A stretch of DNA of 64,000 bases from Molossus alvarezi (GCA_037176705.1 CM073889.1:102565890-102629889); one strand, 5' to 3'; shown: positions 10,555 to 21,625, counted from the first letter of the stretch. The notes: generated from the sequence alone by a model not told the origin. Numbers and translations: made by a program.

Positions 10555-11321
10555 GTGACAACAGCTTGAAAGTTGTGTGAGGCGGGGCGGGGCGGGGCCT
10601 CAGGGAGTCAGCAGGGCGGGGCTACCAGTGCGAGCCAGGTTGCTGGAGTCCCAGATATGGCTTCTGTCTGCCGCCCTGGGAAGGGCTCACCAAAGGAACA
10701 AAGGCCTCTTACAGCACGTTTGTCCCTGATGAAGGCCCCTCTCCAGCCCTCGCTCCAGTGCCAAACAGCTCAGTTCTTCCCTGTGTGTCTCTGGTGCCCC
10801 TCGAGCTGCCTCCCCTCCGAGCTCAGAGGGAGAGAGTCCGATAAGTCCGTGCGCGGGCCCTTTAGGGAGCTGCCTGGGCTCCAGCCGCTTCAGCCTCCCT
10901 GAGCCTCAGTTTCCGCTGGTTTTTCCAGCCAGAAGTTATGGGGACTTCTCTTCCTGGCACTGGAACCCTGAACGGGGCACCTAGTGTGGGACGGGGACCC
11001 CTCAGTCCTCAGGAAGGACCTTCCCAGCCGCGGGAGCCTCCTGATTTTTATCCACCACGCTTGGGTGTGGGACCAGCCCGTCTCGCCGCCCCTCGCGCCG
11101 CCGCCGCCGCCGCCGCCCCTCGCGCCGCCGCCCGTCCTACCGGTCTGGATGTAGCTGCTTTTTTTTTTTCCCCTTAGTTCCGTAGTTGTACGACTTCCAT
11201 TCAGCTTGATTTCAGGCGGTTTTGAATGATGGTTGTTCTTTAGTTTAGTTGTAACTTTGATGTGGTTGTGGGAGGACGCGATACCGCGTTTACCTACGCC
11301 ACCATCTTGACCGGAAGTCCC
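10413..11321 (-). promoter_or_regulatory. HAL1-like 5' UTR with probable internal promoter
   Basis: This is the 0.9 kb GC- and CpG-rich leader of the HAL1-like element. At the extreme 5' end the minus strand reads 'tcaagatggt' (11301-11310), a YY1-type site placed as in L1 5' UTRs. Three tandem GC boxes (ggcggg) lie at 10581-10597 and another near 10615. A (CCG)n run lies at 11098-11117. L1 5' UTRs carry internal Pol II promoters; activity here is inferred from these motifs. Confidence 0.6.
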
Positions 11322-11337
11322 TCCTGCATTTTTTTTT
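11322..11337. repeat. Right target-site duplication of the HAL1-like element
   Basis: Second copy of 'tcctgcattttttttt', matching 9092-9107. It restores the continuity of the interrupted older L1. Confidence 0.85.
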
Positions 11338-11480
11338 AATGATGAGAATATTCAATTGTATGTAAATACTACATTTTCTTTATTCATCCCCCCACTGATG
11401 GACAATTAGGCTATTTCCATGCCTTGGCTAGTGGGAATAGTACTACAACCAACGTGGGTGTGTGGATATCTCTTCAAGGT
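11338..11480 (-). mobile_element. Old L1, antisense (right half, interrupted)
   Basis: It continues the L1 broken at 9107: 'attcaattgtatgtaaatac', 'ccccactgatggacaattag' and 'ggctatttccatgcc' are antisense ORF2 C-terminal sequence. The old L1 fades out at about 11480. Confidence 0.75.
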
Positions 11481-11639
11481 AGAAAATAGGAAGGATTCCT
11501 CTAGATAACTGGAAAAGACATGCCCAAGCAGTTCATGAAATCGTGATATTAATAGCTATTAAATTCATAAAGGAATATTTAACTTCCAGAGAAATGATAG
11601 AAAGGCAAATGGTGACCACTGTGGCAGAGACAGAGTGTT

Positions 11640-11940
11640 CATCAAAAGTCCCATGTCCTCCTTGACCTTTTCAGGCTTTCTTCGCAGCTAGCCTGGTCAT
11701 ATGACTGGTTTTGGTCAGGCTATGAGCAAACGTGGCCTATATGGTTACCGGGCCAAGGTCACCAAGAACCTGTGTGCCTCCTTCAGCTTCTCCGTCCCCT
11801 GCCGTGATCTGAGAGACCATGTGTTCCAGATGCTGCAGCTGCAAGGAGGAGGATTTATGTGAAAAGAAATAAACTTTTATTGTGTTAGGCTGTTGACATT
11901 TTGGCCATAAGCTTGTTGTGTTCTAGAAACAGAGAGGAAG
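11640..11940 (+). mobile_element. LTR-like remnant (MaLR-type), low certainty
   Basis: 'gtcatatgactggttttggt', 'ctgtgtgcctccttcagctt' and 'gaaataaacttttattgtgt' (with an AATAAA-type signal) followed by 'taggctgttgacattttggc' resemble the 3' half of a common mammalian LTR with its polyadenylation signal. The family was not determined. Confidence 0.45.
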
Positions 11941-12294
11941 CTGATAGAGTTGCCTCTGGTGGACGAGGGGGAAAGGAGCTTACGTTGGAGAGGGAGGTGG
12001 GAGCCAGATTAGGGACGGCTGTGTAGACAGTGATGAAGACTGAATTTTATTTTTCATGCAACGGAAAGCAGTGTATCAAGAATATACCCTCAAGTACTTC
12101 AAAATTGTCCCTATTCTTTGCATCAGAAATATGTAGAATCCATTCTAAAGATACAAGAAAAAAAAATCTGAAATGTAGTCAGATTTATATATACTAATAT
12201 TTTTCTAAATTATAATAGCAAAAAGTCAGAAAAGATAAGAATGACTAAAGTGTAATCTTGTTATTACTAAATAGATCTTTTCTTAAGGGATTTT
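11941..12294. other. Unassigned sequence
   Basis: No gene seen. A purine-rich block at about 11960-12010 resembles old interspersed repeats but could not be named. Confidence 0.35.
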
Positions 12295-13725
12295 GAACAT
12301 AGAAATTCTTAGGTTGCATTTGCAATAGCAGCAAACCTTTGACATACATTAGAGAGATTGTAGATCTTTAATGAAGGATGGAAAGGATGACCTGAAGAAA
12401 TGGAAGGAACTATCAAGTTTCTGTATTCAAGGGTTTAATATGGTAAAACTGTCACATATTCTCCTATTATCAATCAAGAACATCCCAATGAAATTTCCAG
12501 AAAATATTTATTAAACTTTACAAATTTGAGTCTAAAGTTCATCTGGAGGAAAGAAATGTGTGAGAAAAACTAAGACTAGTTTAACAAAAGAAAATGTCGA
12601 CTCCCATGTAACTATGGACATTGGCTCAGTGGACAAAGTAGGAATCCCAAAAGAGGTCCATGTTTATATGAAAATTCAGCGTATGACAAAGCTAGAGCTT
12701 CGGAGCAAGGGGGGAACCCTGCACAATAAATGGATCTGGGACAGTTGAATATCCATTCCCATGAAAATATAGTTAGCTCTGTCCCACACATAATTCCCAG
12801 AAAGATGTTCCATGTGGATCAAAGAACTTCACCTTTTAAAGCAACCCACGATAAAAGTAGTAGAAGAGCCTTGGCCAGTGTGGCTCAGTTGGTTGGGCAT
12901 TATCCCGTGCACCAAAGGTTGCGGGTTCAATTCCAGGTCGGGGCACATGCCTGGGTTGTAGGCTCAATACCCAGTGTGGGGCATGCAGGAGGCAGCCGAT
13001 GGACGTTACATGCTCACATCGATATTTCTCTCTCACTGTCTCTCTCACTTTCCGTTCTTATCTCCCTAAAAATTATTTCAAGTAGAAGAAATTGTAGATG
13101 TAAAAAAACAAAAGCAAAAAACAAAGAGTTTCTCAAAAAGTTAAATATAGATTTACAATATAATCTAGAACTTTCACTCCTAGGTTACCCATGAAATTGA
13201 ACACAGGGATGCAAACAGTTGCCTGTATACTGTGGTCAGAGCAACATTCTTCACAGTAACGAAAAGGTGGGAACAACACAAATATCCATCAACAGATTAT
13301 TGAATAAACAAAATATGATGTAGACATACAACACACTGTTATTTAGCCTTAAAAAGGAAGGAAATTATAACACATGCAGCAACATGGATAACCGTTGAAG
13401 GCATTATGCTAAGTGACATGAGCTAGTCACAAAAGGACACACACTGTGTGATTCCACTTACATCAGGACTCTAGAATAGCCAAATTTATAGAGACAGAAG
13501 GAGTGGAGATGGAGGGAGGAAAGAGGAATAGGGAGTTATTGTTCAATGGGTACAGAGTTTCCGGCTGTGATGATGAGAAAGTTCTGGAAATGTATAGTGG
13601 TGATGGCTGCATAGCCTGGTGAATGTACTTAATGCCACTGAATTGTGGCATTTAAGTCGTCAAAATGGTAAATTTTCTGTTATGTGTATTGTACTACAAC
13701 AAAATTGAACAAAAAGGTAAATTAA
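12295..13725 (+). mobile_element. Old L1M, ORF2 C-terminal part and 3' UTR, sense
   Basis: 'ttgcaatagcagcaaac', 'aaatggaaggaactatcaag', 'tccatcaacagattattgaa' and 'gcaacatggataaccgttga' follow L1 ORF2 3' order. The end has the 'tggtgatggctgcatagc' and 'gtcaaaatggtaaattttctg' 3' UTR of L1M families. The coding sequence is frameshifted throughout. A SINE sits inside at 12869-13079. Confidence 0.8.
12869..13079 (+). mobile_element. Ves SINE (type 2) inserted in L1M
   Basis: Head 'ccttggccagtgtggctca', then the 'gtgcaccaaaggttgcgggt' variant, (TC)n tract, and a tail without the TCCTC/GAGGA hairpin. An approximate duplication 'aagtag(tag)aagaag/a' lies at 12855-12868 and 13080-13090. Confidence 0.9.
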
Positions 13726-14057
13726 GGAAGTATACTAGGAAAAAAGGCAACCGCCAACGTTGGGAACTGGGTGTCAGAGGTGAACGCCATTTCAAGCACA
13801 GGGAAGATTTGAGAGGCCAAAGTTCCTACATCATTGGGAATAAGTAGAAATTGAGATTTTACAGAAATTAAAATTGTCAGTATAAACGTGTAGCTTAGAA
13901 AAAGCAAACAGCTGAAAAAGAGAAAAATTTCAAAAAGACACTATGATTAAATGTGTGTAAATTGAAAACTACAAAAGGAAGCAGATTTCGATTGAACATG
14001 ACCCATGCAGGATTTGCAAACCGGAATTACAAATTGTATAATGAGGATTTCATTATT

Positions 14058-14091
<34 letters not shown>

Positions 14092-15689
14092 AAAAGAGAA
14101 AATTGTTCTAATTAAATTCATAACTTGAACAGATCAGAAGCAATCCTTGCAACTTTATATTCTTCCCTGAATGAAGATTTAATTATAATCATGAAATGTC
14201 ACTTGCACACAGAAGACTCACATGCAGTTGCTAGACTGGTACAAGAAGGCTGAGTAAATAGCAAACAATGGGTGGTATTCCACAAAGGCAAGTAAATGCA
14301 GAACATTGACAGAGATAGGGGACATTGGCATGATGTTCTTAAAAACAAAGCATAATGAGGATTTTTGTGGTGCAATGCTTTCTGTGGAAAAAAAAAAAGA
14401 AAAGTTCAGTAGAAATGATTTCATAATGTAATGCTACAATGGCCAAACATGTAAGGTGGAAAAGAAATAATAAAACAAATTATCACTGTCAAGGATGGAG
14501 AATTCAATATATTGTTATTGATTTAATAGGTAATTAAATGGGACAAAATACCATTCAACAATTTTAAAAGCTATATACTACTCAGTTTAATCAGACTGTG
14601 GCAGGAACAAAAGTTGTATTAAACAACTAAAATTCATTGTACATACCGTTGAACCGGAAAGCAAAAACAAGGAAGTTGAAATGAGTAAACAGTGCATTGA
14701 TTTTATACCCTTTGCAAAGAGTACATTTAAAAAAAAATTAACCAAGAGCTAAAGAGTCTTTAGACTTCAGGCATTAATTTACAAGACAAAGGGGGGCAGC
14801 CCAGGGCAATGGAGCTGACTTGCTTGGTAAAGAAACAGATACACAAGCAGGACTTTTGTCTGAAATATCTTGAATGATTATTTTGTGCCTAACTAAATTC
14901 TAACTGCATAGTCAGAATTTATTACTAGGAGATGTATTCTCAACTGTGCCAATTGCAATCACATTTTTGGGGGACGATTCAGAGATTAGGTATGATAATC
15001 TGTGGACCAGTATAAAACAGTCTATTTTGAAGAAACTCCTATCAAATTGATCTTGTAGCCACTCTCAGGTAACCTGACTGGGAAATGCGAAAGCAATTAG
15101 ATTTAATTTAGATATGGTACAAGATGCATTAAAGAGTTAGGCAAAGCAGCAGAAGGTTCTCAAATAGAGTGAATTAAGAACATTGGCAGGAAAATAAGCT
15201 AATATTGGATTTGTAATATGTTTGCTATTTAGTAAGATGTTTGTAAAAGGTTACAAGAAACTCAAAAGGATCTCAATTTAGCGATTTCCTTTAAAAAGAA
15301 TTTAAAGCATTTTCAAAACTTTTAGAGGAAACAGTTTTCCCAAATAAAAATGATGTAAGAAATATGCAATAAAAATAAGGAAATTGAAACAAGGAAACCA
15401 AAACATTTCAATGACTGAGTGAATTCTGATTTATGTTTCAAGTAATTTTGAAATTAATTTCTAGAGAGACTATTTTCTAAGCATTATGGATAAGGCACAG
15501 TCACAAATGAAGATAGATGTGACAAAATTGAGTAATATAATGTAAAAATATTTTTGGTTTTCTTTATAAAATCTGAGCATTGATAAATTTTAATAGAACT
15601 TAAAAAACATAGTATGGACATAGCTATTGCTTTAAAAGACGGTGAAAAAAAATCATAAGGTTAATAAATTTGGTGCCTGTCTTTCTTGC
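13726..15689. other. AT-rich unassigned stretch
   Basis: No gene or named repeat recognised over almost 2 kb. An uninterrupted A29 run lies at 14061-14089 and a shorter A-tract near 14388. These may mark tails of diverged retrocopies, but no flanking duplication was identified. Confidence 0.4.
14061..14089 (+). repeat. Poly(A) tract, 29 A
   Basis: A pure A29 homopolymer. No SINE or processed-gene body was recognised immediately upstream. Confidence 0.95.
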
Positions 15690-16265
15690 TGTTGAAGGGG
15701 ACCAGAATAGGCCACCCCAAAATGTGCCACTTTGGCATAAGGATTATTCTGAAGCAATTAAGAAGCAGCAAATGCAGGAAGACCTCCTTGCCCTTCTCCT
15801 GTCTGCCTAAAAGCAGGACATACATTTCTTTTCGTGAAGGTTTCTCCCTCTCTCCTCTGCTGCAGCAGGAGGAAAAACGCCTGTATCACTGGAAACAGAA
15901 AGTCAGCACCCAGATGGGCCTGCTCGAACAATCCACTAAAATAACCCTTGTTTTCCCCTCTCCATTTACTTTCTCACAATTTATCACCGCTAGGAGTCCG
16001 AGATCCTCTTCCTTTGCTGAGTCACTTCTCTACAACTTATTGCTCTTTGATAATGTGGCATATGCATCTCCCTCCCCCAGAGTTGAACTGTTTCTTTGAG
16101 TCGTCACTTCTTTTCTGTGAAGGGCTCTATGCATGTAAAAATTATAATATTGGCATCAACTAAGATTTGTATGCCTTTTCTCCTATTAATCCGTCTTTGT
16201 TAGTGGAATTTGAAGGTCCCAACCACAGATCCTAAGAGGGTAGAGAAAAGTTTTTCTCCCATACA
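15690..16265 (+). mobile_element. Old ERVL-like solo LTR, sense
   Basis: The unit starts 'tgttgaaggggaccagaata' and ends near 'tctcccataca', with TG...CA-type boundaries and about 575 bp length. Landmarks 'aaaatgtgccactttggcat', 'gtctgcctaaaagcaggaca', 'ttttctcctattaatccgtc' and 'cctaagagggtagag' are shared with the antisense LTR at 4515-5030. No proviral interior is adjacent, so it is solo. A 137-codon frame inside (15686-16099) is incidental. Confidence 0.7.
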
Positions 16266-16279
16266 CTATTATTAATCTC

Positions 16280-17128
16280 TTTTTTTCTCACTTTTTTCTT
16301 TATTGTTGAGAGTATTGCAGATGTATCCTCTCTTTAGTTCCCCCTTGAACCCCATCATTGGGTTCCCACCCTAGGCCTTCACCACTCTATTGCCTGTGTC
16401 CATGGGCAATGCATACATGCATATAAGTTCTTTGGTTCATCTCTCTCACTTCCCTCTGAGATTTGTCAGTCTATTCCATGTTTCCATGCTTCTGGTTCTA
16501 TTTTATTCATCAGTTTATTGTGTTCATTGCATTCCACACATAAGTGAGATTATGTGATATTTATTTTTCTCTGGCTTATTTTGTTTAGCATAGTACTCTC
16601 CAGGTCACTCCCTGCTGTCTCAAAGGGTAATAGGTCCTTCTTTTTTATAGTTGCATAGTATTCCATTGTGTAAATGTGCCATCGTCTTTTTATCTACTCA
16701 TCTACTGATGGGCACTTGGGCTATTTCCAGATCTTAGCTATTGTAAATAATGCTGCTATGAACATAGGGGTGCATATATTCTTTCTGATTGGTGTTTCGG
16801 GATTCTTAGGATATATTCCTAAGAAGTGGGATCACTGGGTCAAATGGAAGTTCAATTTTTAATTTTTTGAGGAAATACCATATTGTTTTCCATAGTGGCT
16901 GCACCAGTCTGCATTCCCACCAGCAGTGTGCTAGAGTCTCCTTTTCTCCACACCCTCGCCAGCACTTGTTGTTTGATGATTTGTTGATGGCGGCCATTCT
17001 GGCAGATGTGAGGTGGTATCTCGTTGTTTTAATTTGCATCTCTCTGATGATTAGTGATGCTGAGCATTTTTTTTATGTCTTTTGGCCAGTTGTATATCCT
17101 CTTTGGAGAAGTGTCTATTCAGGTTGTT
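16280..17128 (-). mobile_element. L1, antisense: 3' UTR and ORF2 C-terminus
   Basis: The antisense 3' end begins at 'ctttattgttgagagtattg' (16303). The next 380 bases are 3' UTR, and minus-strand coding similarity to the ORF2 C-terminus includes the 77-codon frame at 16806-17039 with '[20 protein letters not shown]', the cysteine-rich end of ORF2p. The 3' UTR matches the family of the HAL1-like element. Coding is interrupted outside that frame. The element continues after a SINE, at 17344. Confidence 0.88.
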
Positions 17129-17139
17129 GGTCCATTTTT

Positions 17140-17343
17140 TAAATTGATTTTTTAGAGAGAGAGGAAGGGAGAGAGAGATAGAAACATCAGTATGAGAGAG
17201 AAACATCAATCAGCTACTGTCTACTCACCCCCCACTGGGGATCGAGCCCGCAACCTGGGCATGTGTCCTGACCAAGAATCGAACGGGGACCTCTCAGTCC
17301 CTGGGATGACACTCAATAAACTGAGCCACACCAGCCGGGCCTC
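17140..17343 (-). mobile_element. Ves SINE (type 2), antisense, inserted in L1
   Basis: Tail 'aaattgattttttagagaga', (GA)n, and head ending 'gagccacaccagccgggcc'. It splits the antisense L1 and is bounded by 'ggtccattttt' at 17129-17139 and 17344-17354, a clean 11 bp TSD. There is no TCCTC/GAGGA hairpin at the tail. Confidence 0.93.
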
Positions 17344-17490
17344 GGTCCATTTTTCAATTGGGTTGTTTGTTTTTCTTTTTTTGAGTTGTATGAGTACTTT
17401 ATGTATTTTGGAAATTAACTCATATCAGATATATCATTGGCAAATATTTTCTCCCACAAAGTGGGTTCCCTTTCATTTCGATGCTGGCTT
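17344..17490 (-). mobile_element. L1, antisense (continuation beyond the SINE)
   Basis: It resumes with 'tttttcaattgggttgtttg' and 'aactcatatcagatatatc' followed by 'ggcaaatattttctcccac', standard antisense ORF2 sequence. It is truncated at about 17490. Confidence 0.85.
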
Positions 17491-17925
17491 CACTATTATT
17501 AATCTTTATTAAGCTGTTGTCTCTGGGCTCCAGATGTGCTCTTGAGAATCTGGCTTTGTGTGCTGGAGCTGGGAGGCTGGAGGAGACGGGCCGTACTCCT
17601 GCCTGTTCGCTTGCTCTTCCTGTGACCGTCACTGCAGGCTGTGGGCAGCGCTTCTTCCCAGGGGAAGCCGGTTGGCAGCTTCCCAAGACGCGTAGGGACA
17701 GCCTCGTGAAGCCCCCTCTCTCACAGGCCAGCACGCATCCCCTCTTTCGGGGTCTTGGCCGCAGGCCCCTGAGGCCCTTCTTAATCCCTAAATTTTATCA
17801 TTTCAACTTCTCCCTTTTGTTTCCCCCACACCTGGGGGCAGTAGCTGTGTACTGTACTAGCTACCTCCATGGATGTCAGAGGTCTCTGAAAACATGTTTG
17901 ATGTTAAAAAATTAAGTTAAAACAA
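17491..17925. other. Unassigned, moderately GC-rich
   Basis: Overlapping frames of 104 codons (17420-17734 minus) and 144 codons (17481-17915 plus) show no recognised domain and begin inside L1 sequence, so they are treated as chance. Confidence 0.4.
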
Positions 17926-18300
17926 ATATGGCAAAGTAGCCATAACATAAAATTTACTAGCTCAACTGTTTTCCTGTGTGCAGCTCAGTAGTGTTGTTAT
18001 GTAACCAATCTCCAGAACTCTATCGTCCTGCAAATCTGGAACTCTGCTCCCCCCGCAACTACCCTGCTAGTTGACTTCTGTCTCTGTGAATGTCATTAGG
18101 TACCTCAGGTAAGAAGAATCATACAATATTTTCCCTTTTGGGACTAACTTATCTTAGCGTAATGTCCTCCAGGTTTATCCATGCTGTAGTAAGTGCCAGA
18201 ATGTCCTTCTTCTTTAAGGACAAATTCTGTTCTATTGTATGTACTTAGCACATTTTATTTATCCTTTCATCCATCGCTGGACACCTGGGTTAGAGTTTTC
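17926..18300 (-). mobile_element. Old L1M 3' end, antisense
   Basis: 'cataacataaaatttactag', 'caatctccagaactctatc', 'atcatacaatattttccc' and 'atccatgctgtagtaagtgc' correspond to the antisense L1M 3' UTR and ORF2 end. Confidence 0.75.
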
Positions 18301-19075
18301 CTTTTCCTTTTTCAGTTGCCTTTCAACTTTCTTTCTATCTAGTTAGCAATTCTTCATAGTAAATTCTCTGTTCAAATAGTGGTATGAATCTGCTTCCTGA
18401 CTGAAATAGGATGGATACAATGGCCAGTACTTTTGAAAAAATCTCTGTGTGCGTGGCCTATCTTCTGGGAGTAGGAGGTCTTGTCCCTGGGAAGAGGAGC
18501 AGCGGACGTTCTGGAGGCACCAACCACCCTGCTTCTCGAGCTGCAAGGCAGGTAGAGGCGGCTTCAGAGTCAGAAGACCCAATTCACGCAGCGGTGTGCA
18601 CGGACTTGGAAACCCACGCTGGACTGTGCAGCTCCCCGCTCCTTCCTCTTCCTGCTGCACTGCTTCTGGTCCTCCCCCTATCTGCAGATCGGACCTGCTC
18701 TCCCGCCCCCCCAACCCTGGCACCAGGCGCCCCTCCCAGACAGACGGCCACTGCTCAGCCCTGTTGTCCTCAAAGCATGTCTCTTCTTGCCCTTAGGACC
18801 GTGGCTGTGGGGCTGGTCGGCTGGCAGCTGGAACTGCCCTGGTTTCTGCAGCAGCTCTCCTGACTGCGTTCCCACGTGCTCCTCTCTCCCAGTCTGATTT
18901 CTGTGCTTTCTGTTGTGCAGGATTTCTTCTCTGATCCCTTGGTGGCGTGCCTTTTGGTTTTCTAACACTCTTGTGTGTATTTATTTTTTTAATAGTGTAT
19001 TTCTCTCATGTCAAGGGGTTTTGGAGATGTTCTTAGTTCACTGTTTTAATCCAATCTTCTGTATACTTTAAAAAA
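18301..19075. other. Unassigned sequence
   Basis: Several overlapping frames of 96-150 codons on both strands (18343-18968) lie in a GC-rich patch. None has a recognisable domain, and their mutual overlap argues for compositional openness and against a gene. Confidence 0.4.
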
Positions 19076-19145
19076 AAAATTTTTTTTTAAATTTTTGTTA
19101 CAGATGTTTCTCCTTTTTTACCCCATTGAATTGCCTGTCCCCAAA
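19076..19145 (-). mobile_element. Short 5'-truncated L1 3' end, antisense
   Basis: 'tttttgttacagatgtttct' and 'cccattgaattgcc' are the reverse complement of the terminal L1 3' UTR, similar to that at 27822-27900. Only the last 60 or so bases remain. Confidence 0.55.
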
Positions 19146-19689
19146 GTTTCTATAAATGGGTTTAACTTTTTAAATCAGAAGGAAAAAATGCTAGATTCCC
19201 CCAAAGATTGTGTTACTTCCTTTGTGAACTGTTAATCCCTTAGGGACATAACTTTTAGTTATTTCAGAAGGAAACAAAGCTCTAATGATTCATGAAAACT
19301 CCCGAGGAAACACATTGCAACTTAATTTTTTATATGGTGTTTTATCCACCTCATAATTACGAGAATAAATAATGTATGAAAATGAAATGACCATTATGAT
19401 TATCGTTATCAGTGGAAATATTCTCAAAGTCATTTGAATAGATTCAGGACTGACAAGAATTTATTGTATATCGACAAAATTTGCTTATCTAGGTATCTTT
19501 TAATATTTGGGCTCAGAATCTCCAAGAAGTTTCAGGGAACTAAAGTAAAATAAAATCCCCTCTAAAATAAACTGAGAATGAATGAGGTGTTTGCAAATAC
19601 AACATGTAAGTGTTACAAATGCACCATGTAGATATTATGTATGTATTTGTGATTCTTCAGGCACAAGGGCTCATACATAAATAGATGGT
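19146..19689. other. Unassigned AT-rich sequence
   Basis: No gene or named repeat recognised. Confidence 0.4.
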
Positions 19690-19930
19690 ACTCATTACTT
19701 TGACAATGCTTACTGAGAACCTACTGCAGGTCCAGTATCGTTCTCATGGTGGGGAAACAATGGATACACAAAATAGACATAGCCCCTGCTCCCCGTGGAA
19801 CTTACACTCTAGTGGAGGATACGGATGACTAGACAGACAATTACCAGATGGTGTGCCAAGTAATAGGATGAGATAAATCCAGGGAGCTCAGAAAACAGAG
19901 GAGGGAAGTGTCATTCAGTCTTGAGTGTCT
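19690..19930 (-). mobile_element. L2 fragment, antisense
   Basis: 'actgagaacctactgcaggt', 'ggtggggaaacaatggatac', 'ggaacttacactctagtgg' and 'agacagacaattaccagatg' follow the reverse complement of an L2 3' region. It is strongly diverged. Confidence 0.7.
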
Positions 19931-20865
19931 GGGGTTGTGACATAAAGAATTAATGAAGATACTGATGAAACAGCACTGGAGACAGGTAACAGAGGCATGT
20001 TCCCGCTGCTTCAGGCTCTGGCGCATACAGTGGCCTTTACTTGGTGCTCTGTAGCCGATCAGAGCTGGAAACGTCTTTCAGCATCAGGGAGGCCATTTTT
20101 CACATCATTCTCGTCTGGGTTCTATGCTCTTCTTTGCTTTCTTCCGCGGGAGCAAAGGAGGAAAAGTCCTAGGAGAGGGAGGGTTGGGTGTGTGGTTTCC
20201 ATGAGGCTGCGTGGCGCCCAGTTGTGCCGTGGCCAGGCCCTAACTCACATCACGATGCGCCTTTCCTGTAGACACCAGGTATGCCCTCCTGTAGAACTTA
20301 GAGCGCCTATTTTATTTTAGAGTTTGGTTTTAGGCATGTAATCCATTATGTATTTTAAAACATTATTCGTTTGGGCATATCATCCTCAGGTGATAAAAAG
20401 ACTTTAAAATTTTTTTGGAAACTATTTTGCCTCATAAAGAAGCATCCTGCATTTGTGAGAGACGATACCATCCGGCCCCATCCATCATGTAATTTTTTCT
20501 CCTGACTTTTAATATCGAAATGCTACTTGCCTCTAAACTCTTCCTTAGCTCTCTTCTCTATTTAGTAACAAGTAGAACGTGTCCATTACATCAACAAACC
20601 CCGGGGGCAGAGTTGGAAATCACTTCATTTTATGAGGTAGAGAAAATGCCTGATCATCTAGTTTACTAAATATTTACCACTGCCTTCTTGGCCCTTGGGA
20701 CATAGCAGAAGAAAAGGAGATTCATATCAGGGTTTGAAATAGCTTCATCCTAGGCAGAGTGGCAACATTTTTAATCTCCAGGCCATCTGGGTTATTATTA
20801 TAATTCCCTTTCTTGCCTCCTCTGTCCAGAAATTCCTCAATTCTGGTGGATTTTTCCTTACATTT
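19931..20865. other. Unassigned sequence
   Basis: No gene recognised. A 107-codon frame at 19997-20320 (plus) has no known domain or supporting context. Confidence 0.4.
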
Positions 20866-21095
20866 AATAATAACAGCTGACATTTATTGAGAACCTACTG
20901 GGCCTCAGGCATTTAACATACACTTGCTCATTTAATTCTCAGAAAAGTCCTATGAGATAGATGCTGCGACCCCCATTTTAGAGATGAGAAAACTGAGGCA
21001 CAGCTAGAAAGAGATTGGGTTGTGTTTTGAACTCAGACAGTCTGACTCCAGAGGCTGAGCTCTTCTTTACTCTGCTCTATGCGGGTAACTAAGTC
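20866..21095 (-). mobile_element. MIR SINE, antisense
   Basis: 'gacatttattgagaacctac', 'tgctcatttaattctcagaa', 'ccattttagagatgagaaaa' and 'ctgaggcacagctag', then 'cagtctgactccagaggctg', are an almost complete reverse-complement MIR including its core. Confidence 0.88.
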
Positions 21096-21189
21096 ATAAA
21101 GTTCTCAAGACTGAAGAGTCTTCTGCTGTACAGGGGTGGTTAACTCTGCCGAGAATCTCCAAGAACTTGGTTTTGACCGATGTGATGGT

Positions 21190-21625
21190 GTCAAGTAGGT
21201 GAGGAGGGTCACTTTTGTGACAACATGAGTGGACCTAGAGGATATTATGCTCAGTGAAATAAGTCAGATAGAGAAAGACAAATACCATGATTTCACTTAT
21301 ATATGGAACCTAAAGAACGAAATAAACAAAATAGAAACAGACTCATAGATATAGGCTGACAGTTGTCAGAAGGGAGGGTGTTGGGGGGGCTGGGTAAAAA
21401 AGGTGATGGGATTAAGAAGTACAAATTGGTAGTTACAGAATAATCACAGAGATATAGATAACAGCATAGGAAATATAGTCAATAATATCGTGATAACTAT
21501 GTATGGGGCCACTTGAAGCATCGGGGGGCCCACTCTGTAAATTACCTGATTTTCTAGCCATTATGCTGTACATATGAAACTAATACAGACTAATACTGAA
21601 TGGAAATGTAACTGAAATATTTAGA
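21190..21625 (+). mobile_element. L1 3' end, sense (second 3' UTR family)
   Basis: 'agtggacctagaggatatta', 'aataagtcagatagagaaag' (ORF2 end), then the 3' UTR with 'gaaacagactcatagatat', 'gattaagaagtacaaattgg', 'aatatagtcaataatatcg' and the end 'gaatggaaatgtaactgaaa'. This UTR ends differently from the 'caataaagat' family at 9108 and 62975. Confidence 0.87.

Larger units (their letters stand above)
9108..11321 (-). mobile_element. HAL1-like (half-L1) retrotransposon, apparently full length
   Basis: On the minus strand the order is: 5' end starting 'gggacttccggtcaagatgg' at 11321, a GC-rich 5' UTR of about 0.9 kb, an intact ORF1 (10412-9471), then immediately an L1-type 3' UTR with a G-rich tract and a terminal 'caacaataaagatttgg' before the poly(A) at 9115-9099. 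The whole of ORF2 (about 3.8 kb in L1) is absent. The 3' UTR is closely related to that of the L1 ending at 62975. HAL1 elements, which carry ORF1 only, are known in mammals and are thought to move with L1 ORF2p in trans. A 16 bp TSD and the presence of both ends show a complete insertion. An internally deleted L1 is the alternative; multiple genomic copies with the same junction would settle it. Confidence 0.85.

Noticed and set aside
10938..11177. 79-codon plus-strand frame, antisense in the HAL1-like 5' UTR, considered as an ORF0-like gene
   Set aside because: It has an alanine run from the (CCG)n tract and no similarity I can recognise to primate L1 ORF0. GC-rich composition is enough to explain it.
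18343..18968. Cluster of 96-150-codon frames on both strands
   Set aside because: Mutually overlapping frames in GC-rich DNA with no domain; no consistent start, splice or codon pattern.
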